Assembly (NCBI RefSeq): GCF_900114625.1
Contig: NZ_FOZL01000001.1
Location: 3,162,001 to 3,226,000 of the forward strand
Reading direction: 5' to 3'
Origin: Granulicella pectinivorans
GTDB taxonomy: Bacteria > Acidobacteriota > Terriglobia > Terriglobales > Acidobacteriaceae
Length of the DNA: 64,000 nt
The position numbers and the translations under genes were made by a program. Shown here one piece after another: positions 16,113 to 24,009 of this stretch. Under the pieces are notes generated by a model. The model did no database searches and had not been told where the DNA came from. It saw only the letters and a list, made by a program, of their open reading frames with translations. The first letter of the stretch is position 1. The number at the start of each line of letters is the position of its first letter.

Positions 16113-17017
16113 TGCTTCCGGCGATCTTTGGCAATTTCGCGATCGACGACCTCGTCTTTCCCGACGGAACAACGCGGTGGGCGGTCCCTGGTGGATCCGC
16201 AGCCTATGCAGCCCTTGGGGCAGCGCTATGGGCCGGCAGTGCAAGCGCAGTCGCTCCGCTGGGTGATGACTATCCGCTGGCGCTGCTCAGCGCGATCGAT
16301 ACCACGCGCTGCCGACAAATCCCGCACACCATGCGGAACTGGGGGCTCTACGAAGAGGATGGCTCACGGTGCTTCGTGAGTCGCAGCCGAGATCGTGACT
16401 GGAGCCTGTTTTGCCCGTCCATCTCGGATGTGCATACCGGCAGGCAGACCGCCGCGCATCTGGCTCCAATGCCTTTCGCTCGGGCTTCGGAACTGATCGA
16501 CGAGCTGCGTCGCTGTGAAGCAAGGATCATCTCGCTGGATCTCGACAATCATGATGTCTCCGAGCCGGTTACGCGGGACGAGCAACTGGAACAGATCCGC
16601 GCCGTCGATCTTTTCCTGCCCAGCAAGCAGGATATGCAGCGCATTTTTCCCGGTCTTCCTGTCGCGCTTGCGCTGCGCCAACTTCGTGAATGTGCTCCAG
16701 CGGTCGCGCTGATTGCAATCAAGTGTGGCGCCGCCGGCGTGGTCGCTCACATTGCCGGATCTCAACAGATACTCAGTCTCCCCAGCGCAGCCAGGTCGGT
16801 AGCCGACACAACGGGTGCCGGCGATGCATTCTGCGGCGCAGTCCTTGCCGGCTTCGCCTCGCACGCCGATCCTCTCCAGGCCCTCTTGCAGGGAACGATT
16901 GCCGCTGCATGCTGCGTGGAGGCCTTCGGTCTCTCTGGACTCCGCAAGGTCGACCGGAAGACACTCGAGGAGCGCCTGAGACTGGCGCAAAACCACGTCG
17001 AATCTTCCCTTTTCTGA
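16109..17017 (+). CDS. PfkB-family carbohydrate or nucleoside kinase
   Basis: 302-residue ribokinase-superfamily enzyme. The N-terminal substrate motif PGGSAAYAA is at 27-35. The PfkB signature DTTGAGDAF is at 233-241, with the catalytic base D239. Members phosphorylate sugars, adenosine, guanosine or related compounds; the exact substrate cannot be read. Two adjacent ATGs overlap the GntR stop (ATGATG), so it is co-translated with its presumed regulator. With the divergent receptor and phosphodiesterase it suggests uptake of a phosphorylated or nucleoside-like solute followed by phosphorylation. Confidence 0.88.
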   Translation: MMLPAIFGNFAIDDLVFPDGTTRWAVPGGSAAYAALGAALWAGSASAVAPLGDDYPLALLSAIDTTRCRQIPHTMRNWGLYEEDGSRCFVSRSRDRDWSLFCPSISDVHTGRQTAAHLAPMPFARASELIDELRRCEARIISLDLDNHDVSEPVTRDEQLEQIRAVDLFLPSKQDMQRIFPGLPVALALRQLRECAPAVALIAIKCGAAGVVAHIAGSQQILSLPSAARSVADTTGAGDAFCGAVLAGFASHADPLQALLQGTIAAACCVEAFGLSGLRKVDRKTLEERLRLAQNHVESSLF

Positions 17018-17099
17018 ATGACAGATTCGTCCATCATCGCGGTAGACTTGCGCGATTCTGCAAGCATTCCTGCGTATTTCAGATCGTATGGTCTTTTGC

Positions 17100-18290
17100 T
17101 TAAATGGTGTGGCTTGGGTCGAGGACGGCGGCCTCGATTTCGGCGGAGGGGCGGACGGTGATGCGGTTGCGGCCCTCGGCTTTGGCTTTGTAGAGAGCTT
17201 CGTCGGCGCGGGCGAGCAGGGAGAGAAGGGTGTCGGCGTGGGAGAGGGTAGTGAGGCCGATGCTGAGGGTCGTGGCGGGTGGGGTTGTCTCCTCAACTTC
17301 CCTGCGGAGGCGCTCGAGGACCTGCAGGCCTTCCTGGGTGGGGGTGTTGGGAAGCACGACGAGGAACTCGTCTCCACCGAAGCGGCCGACGGAATCATAG
17401 GTGCGAAGGTTACGGTCGATGGTGCGGGCTACGGCAACGATGGTTTTGTCGCCTTCAGCGTGGCCGAGGGTGTCGTTGATCTCCTTGAAACGGTCGATGT
17501 CGACGAGGGCTACGGCGAGAGGGATGCGGAAGCGGTGGGCGCGGTCGATCTCGGCGGCGAGGATGCGCTCGGCTCCCCTGCGGTTGAGGGCCGAGGTGAG
17601 AAAGTCGCGGGTGGCTTCGTCCTGAAGCTGGCGGACGAGGTCTCCGTTGAGGATGAGCAAGAGAAGCTGGCCGGTGGCGATGAAGAAGAAGAGGGTGGTG
17701 AACAGGGCGAGCGACTGTTGGCCTTTGGTGTCGAGGACGATCGTGGAGACGGGGTGTGCGATGGAGTCCCAGGTGGCTTCGAGGCTGAGCAGTGCAAAGA
17801 CGAACATGAGGGCGCTGAGAGGGCGAAGATGGCGGCGTCCGGTGTGACGGAGGAGTTCGATGGCGATGGAGATCCGGAAGAAGAAGGTGACGAGGTCGGT
17901 GATGATGAGGTTGACGCGGTTGGAATCGATGATGAGGGTGAAAAAGACCGTGAGGACGAGGGCGATGGCGACGATGGGCCACGCGAAGCGGCTGGCACGG
18001 CGAACGCCGAAGAAGCGATCGACCCCGATGAGCAGAAGGGCATAGACGGCGCGGACGAGGGTGTCTTCGATGACGTTGCCGGCGAGGTGAAAGAGCGGCG
18101 TGTTGTCCGGGAGGAAGGCGATGAAGAAGCAGCCGGCGGTACCGAACAGGAAGGCGAGTGCGAAATGGCCGGCGCCGCGCACGGTGCGGTTGGTGCGCCA
18201 TATCCGGGCGAACGCAAAGGCCGACATGGAGGTCGAGAGCGCTATGCAGAGAAAGAGCGTCCAGTTATCCAAGCGTTCGATGATTGCCAT
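17100..18290 (-). CDS. Membrane-bound diguanylate cyclase (GGDEF)
   Basis: 396 residues. Six or more transmembrane helices fill residues 10-215, with no recognised sensor name. The GGDEF domain covers about 225-385 with an intact catalytic GGDEF at 305-309 (GRFGGDEFLVV). An RxxD inhibitory site (RTYD, 296-299) sits five residues before it, so the enzyme should make cyclic di-GMP with product inhibition. DIDRFKEINDTLGH and ADEALYKAKAEGRNR are also intact. GGAGG precedes the ATG. It is transcribed alone; the partner effectors are not adjacent. Confidence 0.92.
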   Translation of the reverse strand: MAIIERLDNWTLFLCIALSTSMSAFAFARIWRTNRTVRGAGHFALAFLFGTAGCFFIAFLPDNTPLFHLAGNVIEDTLVRAVYALLLIGVDRFFGVRRASRFAWPIVAIALVLTVFFTLIIDSNRVNLIITDLVTFFFRISIAIELLRHTGRRHLRPLSALMFVFALLSLEATWDSIAHPVSTIVLDTKGQQSLALFTTLFFFIATGQLLLLILNGDLVRQLQDEATRDFLTSALNRRGAERILAAEIDRAHRFRIPLAVALVDIDRFKEINDTLGHAEGDKTIVAVARTIDRNLRTYDSVGRFGGDEFLVVLPNTPTQEGLQVLERLRREVEETTPPATTLSIGLTTLSHADTLLSLLARADEALYKAKAEGRNRITVRPSAEIEAAVLDPSHTI

Positions 18291-18329
18291 GACCTCCCAT
18301 GGTACCGGAGGCCGGGGTCTGACCCAGGA

Positions 18330-19907
18330 TTAGAAGTAGTTTTTGAAGTCGGGCCAATCGCCTGAAAGATTCTTTTTTCGGCCGTGGAGGAGGTAGATGT
18401 TGCGGTGCTCGAAGGGCATGGAATACGGGGTGTCCATACGGCCCACGATCTCGACCTTGTCGTAGTACTCTGCGAGTTCCTCGGGCTTGGAACCGACGAG
18501 AGAGATCACGACCTCGCCGGTGGCCCCGCGCGGCCCCCAGAGAAAGTAGTTGTTGTGCCCGCTGATGGCGGTGGGCAGGCCATGTCCGAGGAAGTTGATG
18601 GCAGCGGCTTCGCCGTAGTTGGAGCCGAAGATGGCGACCTTGGCCTTCTCCTCGGGTGGGAGAGCATTGTAGACACGGGTGACCTGGTCGACCTCTTCCT
18701 GCCAGCCGAAACGGTCCGCGTAGAACTGGGGGAGTTCGCCGGATGAGTCGGTCTCACTGTTGCCGGTGTTGGCGAGGTGCGTTGCGTGTCCGTAGGCGAT
18801 GAAGGCAGCGGGACGCAGGATCGGCAGGGAGAGGGGAAGCAGAACCGCGCAGAAGAAGAGGAGCACGGTCTGCAGGATGGGGAAGGCGAAGGCTCGACCC
18901 TGCTGCACGCGGAGGTTGTGGGAGTCCTTCGTCTCCCACGCGATGCCCCCGGCGGCAAACAGCACCGGATAGATGGGTGCGATGTAATAGTCCTTGGCGT
19001 GGAGCGCCATGCAGAGGCCAAGGAAGACGAGATAGGTGATGCCGATCCAGCGCCAGGGCTTACGACGCAGCAGGAAGATGAGGCCAGCGCCCCAGACGAG
19101 GAGGTTTGCGGGTTGGAGAACGAGGATCTGCTGACCCATGAGGGCGACTGGGTTCAGCGCGATATTTTTGCCGCCGACCCGGCCGTTGTGGAGGAATTCG
19201 AGCGTCGGCCAGTGATTGTGAATCTGCCACAGGAGATTGGGCAGGGCGATGAGGATCATGAGGGCGATGCCCATGACGGCCCAGCGGGTGGCGAGGACGC
19301 GGCGGGCTGGGGCCGCGAGAAGACCGATCAGCAGGGCGATGAGAAAGAAGGTCATCGAGGGCTTGTTGAGGAGCCCGATTCCGGAGGCGACGCCCCACAG
19401 GATCCAGAGTTTCGGGGAGGCCGGCTCTTGCCGAAGCTGCAGGATGAGGGCGAGGAGTGCGGTCATCCAGAACATGGACTCGAAGGAGTTCATGGAGAGG
19501 AAGGAGTCGAGGCCGAGGTACATGGGCACAACGAGGCAGGCGGTCATCGCCAGGCCCTGCGCGGAGCGGCGTCCGCCGAGCGCCCAGGCGAGTATCCCTG
19601 TGAGGAAGACGCGCGCTGCCCCGGCGAGGGCGGCGAAGAAGCGAATGCCGGCGAGGGATTTGCCGAAGAGAGCGAGGGCCAGCTTGGCCTGCACGGCGAC
19701 GATGGGGCCGTGATCGACGTAACCCCAGGCGAGATGGCGGCCGCATTCGATGTAGTACATCTCGTCGCGGAAGTATCCCCAGCCTGTGTGGGACTGGTAG
19801 AGATTGGCCGCGACGTGGAGGGCGAGCTTGATGATCGCGAAGAAGGCTGCGAGGCGGAGGGCCGGAGCGAGCGTGCGGTCGGTGGGTCGGACGATGGTGG
19901 TGGCCAT
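18330..19907 (-). CDS. Family 39 (ArnT/PMT-like) membrane glycosyltransferase
   Basis: 525 residues with about ten to twelve transmembrane helices and a C-terminal periplasmic domain. The first external loop holds the acidic pair of GT39/GT83 enzymes in GYFRDEMYYIECGRHLAWGYVDHGP (two blocks, near residues 44-70), the presumed catalytic site for sugar transfer from polyprenyl-phosphate donors. The C-terminal part (VAIFGSNYGEAAAINFLG) is soluble. The acceptor may be lipid A, protein or a glycan; the sequence does not say. TATTCT lies nine bases before the ATG, so the leader may be very short. Confidence 0.82.
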   Translation of the reverse strand: MATTIVRPTDRTLAPALRLAAFFAIIKLALHVAANLYQSHTGWGYFRDEMYYIECGRHLAWGYVDHGPIVAVQAKLALALFGKSLAGIRFFAALAGAARVFLTGILAWALGGRRSAQGLAMTACLVVPMYLGLDSFLSMNSFESMFWMTALLALILQLRQEPASPKLWILWGVASGIGLLNKPSMTFFLIALLIGLLAAPARRVLATRWAVMGIALMILIALPNLLWQIHNHWPTLEFLHNGRVGGKNIALNPVALMGQQILVLQPANLLVWGAGLIFLLRRKPWRWIGITYLVFLGLCMALHAKDYYIAPIYPVLFAAGGIAWETKDSHNLRVQQGRAFAFPILQTVLLFFCAVLLPLSLPILRPAAFIAYGHATHLANTGNSETDSSGELPQFYADRFGWQEEVDQVTRVYNALPPEEKAKVAIFGSNYGEAAAINFLGHGLPTAISGHNNYFLWGPRGATGEVVISLVGSKPEELAEYYDKVEIVGRMDTPYSMPFEHRNIYLLHGRKKNLSGDWPDFKNYF

Positions 19908-20029
19908 GTGTGGATAAGAATACGGGAGGGAAGCGGCGTGAGTTCCGTCGCGGCTGGATTGGCGGTTGGCTTGTTTGCTGCATCCAAGCGGTAGAGTAGG
20001 AACGTACGAATTTTCGGAGGACGGGAACG

Positions 20030-20971
20030 ATGGATTGGACGCCTGGCGGGTTGAGTGACGATGTTGAGGATCGACGTGGGGATTCGGGTGGTGGTGGAGG
20101 ATTCGGCGGGTTTGGCGGCGGCGGTGGGGGTGGCTTAGGAATCATCGGCGTGGTCGTGTTGGTGATCGTCAGCCTGGTAACGGGACATAACTATATCGGG
20201 AGCTATCTGGGCGGGGGCTCTTCGGGCTCGACGCAGAGTGCGCCCCCTCCTTCTTCGCAGTACGGGCCGGGTGGTCCGAGGTCGCAGTATGGATCGACGC
20301 AGGGCTCCTCCGGACGCGTGAATGCTTCCCCGACGGAAGACCGGTCGGCGCAACTGGTCTCGTTCGTGCTGGGCGATGCACAGAAGTTCTGGGCGCAGAC
20401 GTTGCAGGAGCAGGGTGTGCAGTACCGTCGGGCCAAGGTCGTTCTCTACCGGAATGCGACCTATTCAGGATGCGGCACGGCGCAGTCACAGGTAGGGCCG
20501 TTTTACTGCCCCGCGGATCAGAAGATCTATATGGACCTGAGCTTCTGGGATCAGTTGGCTCAGCTTGGGGGTGGCCGTGCGGAGTTTGCACAGGCCTATG
20601 TCGTCGCGCATGAGCTTGGGCATCACATCCAGAATCTGCTGGGAACGGAGCAGAAGGTCGAGCGGGCGAACCAGCAGAATCCCTCTGGCCGGAACCGGCT
20701 CTCGGTGAAGGTGGAATTGCAGGCGGATTGCTTTGCAGGGGTATGGGCGAAGAGTGGAGAGAGCCGCGGGTTTATTCACACGGACGATATTGCCGGTGGT
20801 CTGAAGGCAGCGGCTGCAGTGGGTGACGACCATCTTCAGGGCATGCAGGGCGGCACGGTGAGGCCGGATACGTTTACGCACGGCAGCTCGGCGGACCGGG
20901 AGAAGTGGTTCAACCGCGGGTTGAGCGGGGGGACGATCGATTCGTGCAATACATTTGCTGGGAATGAGTAA
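20030..20971 (+). CDS. Membrane-anchored neutral zinc metallopeptidase (YpfJ/KPN_02809 family)
   Basis: 313 residues. A Gly-rich N-terminal segment (18-36) is followed by one transmembrane helix (LGIIGVVVLVIVSLV). A Ser/Pro/Gln linker leads to the peptidase domain. The zincin motif HELGHH is at 194-199, and E227 in VELQADCFAGVWA is the probable third zinc ligand. Family members are widespread with little known about substrates. GGAGG is nine bases before the ATG. Confidence 0.88.
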   Translation: MDWTPGGLSDDVEDRRGDSGGGGGFGGFGGGGGGGLGIIGVVVLVIVSLVTGHNYIGSYLGGGSSGSTQSAPPPSSQYGPGGPRSQYGSTQGSSGRVNASPTEDRSAQLVSFVLGDAQKFWAQTLQEQGVQYRRAKVVLYRNATYSGCGTAQSQVGPFYCPADQKIYMDLSFWDQLAQLGGGRAEFAQAYVVAHELGHHIQNLLGTEQKVERANQQNPSGRNRLSVKVELQADCFAGVWAKSGESRGFIHTDDIAGGLKAAAAVGDDHLQGMQGGTVRPDTFTHGSSADREKWFNRGLSGGTIDSCNTFAGNE

Positions 20972-20980
20972 GGCCCAATG

Positions 20981-21018
20981 AAAAGCCCCGGCTCTCTTAA
21001 TGAGAGCCGGGGCTTTTC
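20981..21018. terminator. Bidirectional intrinsic terminator
   Basis: AAAAGCCCCGGCTCTC and GAGAGCCGGGGCTTTT form a perfect 16-bp stem with a five-base loop. A-run and T-run flanks let it work for both convergent genes. Confidence 0.92.
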
Positions 21019-21028
21019 CGTTGGAAGG

Positions 21029-21283
21029 CTATTCCTTTACGTTGAAGAGCTCGGCCATCTCTGCATGGAGGAATCCTCGTCCGGGCTTGTAGGGCTGGAT
21101 CCATTTGCCGTCGAGGACGAACTGCGGGATAGCGCGCTTGCCCACGTTTTCGAGTACCTCGTCGGCGGCACCGGGGACAAGCTCGATGTCGACCTCGGTG
21201 AAGGGGATATTGTGCCTGGTGAGAAACTTCTTGGCCTCGCGGCAGTCGCGGCACCAGGAGGCGGAGTATACGGTCAGTTCCAT
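21029..21283 (-). CDS. Glutaredoxin-like protein
   Basis: 84-residue thioredoxin-fold protein with the redox site CRDC at 11-14 after VYSASW, a cis-proline loop (RAIPQFVLDG) and the usual C-terminal helix. The CxDC variant is seen in small bacterial glutaredoxins of the NrdH/Grx group. TAAACT lies six bases before the ATG with no ribosome site, another leaderless-type start. It is 22 bases downstream of an SDR gene on the same strand and may share its transcript. Confidence 0.88.
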   Translation of the reverse strand: MELTVYSASWCRDCREAKKFLTRHNIPFTEVDIELVPGAADEVLENVGKRAIPQFVLDGKWIQPYKPGRGFLHAEMAELFNVKE

Positions 21284-21304
21284 GGCCCTAGTTTACCTTT
21301 CCAC

Positions 21305-22078
21305 CTACTGTTCGTGATAGTTGCGCATGAGACCGCCATCGACGACGAAGGTTGAACCGGTGGTGTAGCCGCCGTCTTCGGATGCCAGCAGGAGGGCCAG
21401 ACCGGCGACCTCTTCGGGTTTGCCGAGGCGTCCGAGCGGAATGTTGGCCAGCAGGGCGTTGAGCTTCGGCTTGTCGGCCAGCAGAGAGGCGTTGATGGGA
21501 GTGTTGATGGCTCCCGGGGCGATGTTGTTCACGGTGATGTTGAGCGGGCCGAGTTCGACAGCGAGGTTGCGCATCATCATGCGCATGCCGCCCTTGGAGC
21601 AGCAGTAGCTGGTGAAGTTGGGGAAGACCATGTCTTCATGGACGGACGAGATATTGATGACGCGGCCTGGGAGCTTCGCTGCGGCGAGGCGCTTGACGAA
21701 GGCCTGCGTGAGGAAGAAGGCGCCCTTGAGGTTCACGTCGAGGACCATGTCGTAGTCGGCTTCGGTGACCTCCAGGAAGGGCGCATTCTTCTCGACGCCA
21801 GCGTTGTTGACGAGGATGTCGCAGCCGCCGAGCTGGGACCACGCCTGGTCGACGAGGTTCTGGGTATCGGCGAGTTTGGAGACGTCTGCCTGGACGGTGA
21901 TCGCTTTGCCTCCGGCCGCCTCGACCTGGGCTTTGGTGGCGTCGGCACCTTCGGGATGGTTGCGGTAGTCGATGACGACGGTGGCACCCTCCTGGGCAAA
22001 ACGGACGGCGATAGCCTGGCCGATGCCCGAGGAGGATCCGGTGATGATGGCTACTTTACCCTTGAGACGGTCGGACAT
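21305..22078 (-). CDS. Short-chain dehydrogenase/reductase (glucose 1-dehydrogenase-like)
   Basis: 257-residue classical SDR. The NAD(P)-binding motif TGSSSGIG is at 13-20, NNAG at 91-94, and the catalytic Ser near 144-145, Y158 and K162 (YCCSK) are all present. The C-terminal FVVDGGLMRNYHEQ fits the glucose/ribitol dehydrogenase group. R39 after VVIDYR suggests NADP preference, by analogy. AAGGAG precedes the ATG. The substrate is not determined. Confidence 0.9.
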   Translation of the reverse strand: MSDRLKGKVAIITGSSSGIGQAIAVRFAQEGATVVIDYRNHPEGADATKAQVEAAGGKAITVQADVSKLADTQNLVDQAWSQLGGCDILVNNAGVEKNAPFLEVTEADYDMVLDVNLKGAFFLTQAFVKRLAAAKLPGRVINISSVHEDMVFPNFTSYCCSKGGMRMMMRNLAVELGPLNITVNNIAPGAINTPINASLLADKPKLNALLANIPLGRLGKPEEVAGLALLLASEDGGYTTGSTFVVDGGLMRNYHEQ

Positions 22079-22105
22079 AAAGAAAACTCCTTATAACAAG
22101 ATGCC

Positions 22106-22369
22106 CTAGAAACGCGATCGGCTGCGGTTGATGAGGTGATAGAGGGCGAGGAGGATGAGCGCGCCGAGGATCGACATGAGCCAGCCGGCACTCTCGGTGC
22201 GGTCGTAGTGCCCAATGGAGCGGCCGATGAAGGTGCCGAGGAAGCTGCCGGCGATGCCGATGAGGACGGTGGCGATGAAGCCGGATGGGTCGCGGCCGGG
22301 CATGATCATCTTTGCGATAACGCCAATGATGAAGCCGATGATGATGGTCATGATGATGCCGTGGGGCAT
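22106..22369 (-). CDS. GlsB/YeaQ/YmgE family stress-response membrane protein
   Basis: 87 residues with three helices. It shows the family pattern of a Gly-rich first helix (IIIGFIIGVIAKMIMPG), then a second Gly-rich helix (FIATVLIGIAGSFLGTFIG) and a last one (WLMSILGALILLALYHL). The start at 22369 is set by AGGAG upstream; an earlier in-frame codon at 22510 would add 47 polar residues unlike the family. These are small inner-membrane proteins linked to stress by expression; the mechanism is unknown. Confidence 0.88.
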   Translation of the reverse strand: MPHGIIMTIIIGFIIGVIAKMIMPGRDPSGFIATVLIGIAGSFLGTFIGRSIGHYDRTESAGWLMSILGALILLALYHLINRSRSRF

Positions 22370-22445
22370 GGGTACACTCCTGTGCTGCAGAATGGCGTGG
22401 CTACAGGAATGGATGCAGAATTTGGCTTCGCGCGCAGCGGGAAGC

Positions 22446-22775
22446 TCATTTTGTTGAGGATTTCTTCGCAGTCTTTTTCGGTGTCTTCTTTGCCGCAGCC
22501 TTCTTTGCACTCTTCGCCGCGGGTTTTCTCGTCGCGATCATGGCCGAAAGGATGGTCTTGGCCTTCTCGAGCTCCTGGACGCGGGCCTCAGGCAGGTTCT
22601 TGCCGGCACGGTTGATATAAAAGTTCAACATGCGCATGCCGGACGCGGGCCCTTTTGGAGACACTTCCTTCGTCGCGAGGGACTTGGCGATACTCTCGGC
22701 ATCCTCGTTAAAGAGGCCCTGGTGGGGATGGGTGGAGTCGGTGGTGACCTTGGCTGACCATTTCTTGGTGGGCAT
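22446..22775 (-). CDS. Possible separately translated DUF3175 protein (internal start within tadA frame)
   Basis: The ATG at 22775 is in frame with tadA and is preceded by AGGAGG with an eight-base spacer, an ideal ribosome site. The product would be 109 residues: a DUF3175 domain with the family's FYINRAGKNL core and a Lys-rich basic tail. DUF3175 proteins are normally free-standing and begin with a similar KKWS segment, which supports independent translation. Alternatively only the long fusion is made. Confidence 0.5.
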   Translation of the reverse strand: MPTKKWSAKVTTDSTHPHQGLFNEDAESIAKSLATKEVSPKGPASGMRMLNFYINRAGKNLPEARVQELEKAKTILSAMIATRKPAAKSAKKAAAKKTPKKTAKKSSTK

Positions 22776-23270
22776 GAGCACGGCCTCCTGCGCGGGTTGG
22801 ATGCGGGAGGCCTTGACGGCGTTGCGGCGTGCGCGAAAGAAGGCGGTGAGGAAGGCTCCGCACTCGTCCGCGAGAAGGCCTGAGGCGACCTCGACGCGAT
22901 GATTGAGGAGTGGGTGGTTCATGACGGCGAGCGCCGATCCGCAGGCCCCGGCCTTGGGGTCGGAGGCGGCGTAGACGAGGCGGCGGATGCGCGCATGCAG
23001 GATGGCCCCGGCGCACATGGCGCAGGGCTCGAGCGTGACGTAGAGGTCGCAGTTTTCGAGCCGGTAGTTGTCGAGCACCCTGCCCGCGGCGCGGAGGGCG
23101 ACGATCTCCGCATGGGCGGTGGGGTCGGCGTCGCGGATAACGCGGTTCTGTCCGGTGGCGATAATCTTTCCCGCGTGAACGACCACGGCTCCTACGGGGA
23201 CTTCGCCGTCCGCCTCAGCGGCGCGAGCTGCGGCGATGGCGGCGCGGAGATAGTGCTCGTCGGTCTCCAT
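22446..23270 (-). CDS. tadA: tRNA adenosine deaminase TadA fused to a DUF3175 domain
   Basis: Residues 1-160 are TadA, which converts wobble A34 to inosine in tRNA-Arg. The zinc/catalytic HAE is at 53-55, the PCAMC cysteines at 83 and 86, with PVGAVVV and NHPLLNHRVEV. Without a stop the frame runs into a second domain from residue 166 (MPTKKWSAKVTTDS, later FYINRAGKNLPEAR) that I recognise as DUF3175, then a Lys/Ala tail (KKAAAKKTPKKTAKKSS) like histone-H1-type DNA-binding tails. AGGAGG lies eight bases before the internal ATG, so two products are possible. Its own start is two bases after the stop of the 92-residue protein upstream. Confidence 0.9.
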   Translation of the reverse strand: METDEHYLRAAIAAARAAEADGEVPVGAVVVHAGKIIATGQNRVIRDADPTAHAEIVALRAAGRVLDNYRLENCDLYVTLEPCAMCAGAILHARIRRLVYAASDPKAGACGSALAVMNHPLLNHRVEVASGLLADECGAFLTAFFRARRNAVKASRIQPAQEAVLMPTKKWSAKVTTDSTHPHQGLFNEDAESIAKSLATKEVSPKGPASGMRMLNFYINRAGKNLPEARVQELEKAKTILSAMIATRKPAAKSAKKAAAKKTPKKTAKKSSTK

Positions 23271-23272
23271 GG

Positions 23273-23551
23273 TCAGTCGTAGTGCTCGAGAAGGGTATCG
23301 GCGAGGGCCTCGAAGCCGGGGCGGAGGGCTTCGAGGTGGTCTTCGGTGGCGGAGAAGTCCTTGCGCCAGATGTCGGTGAGGATGGCGACGATCTTCGATT
23401 GGCTGGCTTCGCCGGTGGGGATCTGGGCGAGGGCTTCGATGAGCTGCTCCATCTCGGGCTCGTACTCGTCGGCGGGCGCGCCCTCGGCGATGAGACCCTC
23501 CAGGTCGTGGGTGGTGAACAACTCTTCTACGGATTCTTCGTCAACGATCAT
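23273..23551 (-). CDS. Small acidic protein of unknown function
   Basis: 92 residues, strongly acidic and helical, no cysteine and no signal peptide. The frame ends two bases before tadA on the same strand, so the two are probably co-translated. TAAAAT lies six bases before the ATG with no ribosome site, a leaderless-type start that would also be the tadA promoter. I do not recognise the family. Confidence 0.7.
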   Translation of the reverse strand: MIVDEESVEELFTTHDLEGLIAEGAPADEYEPEMEQLIEALAQIPTGEASQSKIVAILTDIWRKDFSATEDHLEALRPGFEALADTLLEHYD

Positions 23552-23558
23552 GGTTCGA

Positions 23559-23588
23559 TTTTACGGCGGATCCTTTTACGGCGGATCC
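23559..23588. repeat. Perfect tandem duplication of a 15-mer
   Basis: TTTTACGGCGGATCC occurs twice head-to-tail (23559-23573, 23574-23588). The first copy overlaps the -10-like hexamer of the 92-residue gene. It looks like a recent slippage duplication. Confidence 0.9.
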
Positions 23589-23850
23589 ATAGCTGTGCCG
23601 CTGAGCGGAACGATGTCGGGGGAGAGGAGGAGGAGCTGGAGAGGATCTGGAGGGAGGCGGTGGGGGTGCCGGGTGTGGTCGGCGCGAAGGAGACGTTGGA
23701 CGTTGGGGTGCAGGCACTGCCATGGACGACGTTGGCGGTGGAGTTGTTCGTGACGATGTAGTCGGTGGGGTTGGCTCCCAGAGAAGGAGAGGACGTTGTT
23801 TGCATTGATATTCGTGACGTTGGTGGCCTGGGGAATGGTAAGAACGGGAA
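23576..23850 (-). pseudogene. Frameshifted remnant of an ASH (choice-of-anchor-D) domain
   Basis: Reading the reverse strand across two frames gives a near-complete ASH repeat. LTIPQATNVTNINANN is in one frame. PTDYIVTNNSTANVV and FAPTTPGTPTASLQI are in a second, from about 23770. SPDIVPLSGTA is back in the first, from about 23640. This is the usual order of such repeats, so two compensating frameshifts have broken it. It lies downstream of an intact ASH lipoprotein on the same strand and may be a lost extra repeat or a decayed paralogue. The rest of 23552-24009 shows no gene. Confidence 0.6.
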
Positions 23851-24009
23851 GCAAGAGGCGTACATGGCTCCGGGACATGAGAGTCCCTGGAGTGCCCAAG
23901 AAAATAGAGGAACGAGCTCGCGCCCATGGTAGCGGGGGCCAGACCTTATCTGTTTTTTTAAGCACTCCTTGCCGAAGGTGGACGTGTCGAAGCGTCATCC
24001 TGGGAATCG

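Noticed and set aside
22370..22510. Longer N-terminus for the GlsB/YeaQ-type protein
   Set aside because: The added 47 residues are polar and unlike the family, whereas ATG 22369 has a good AGGAG.
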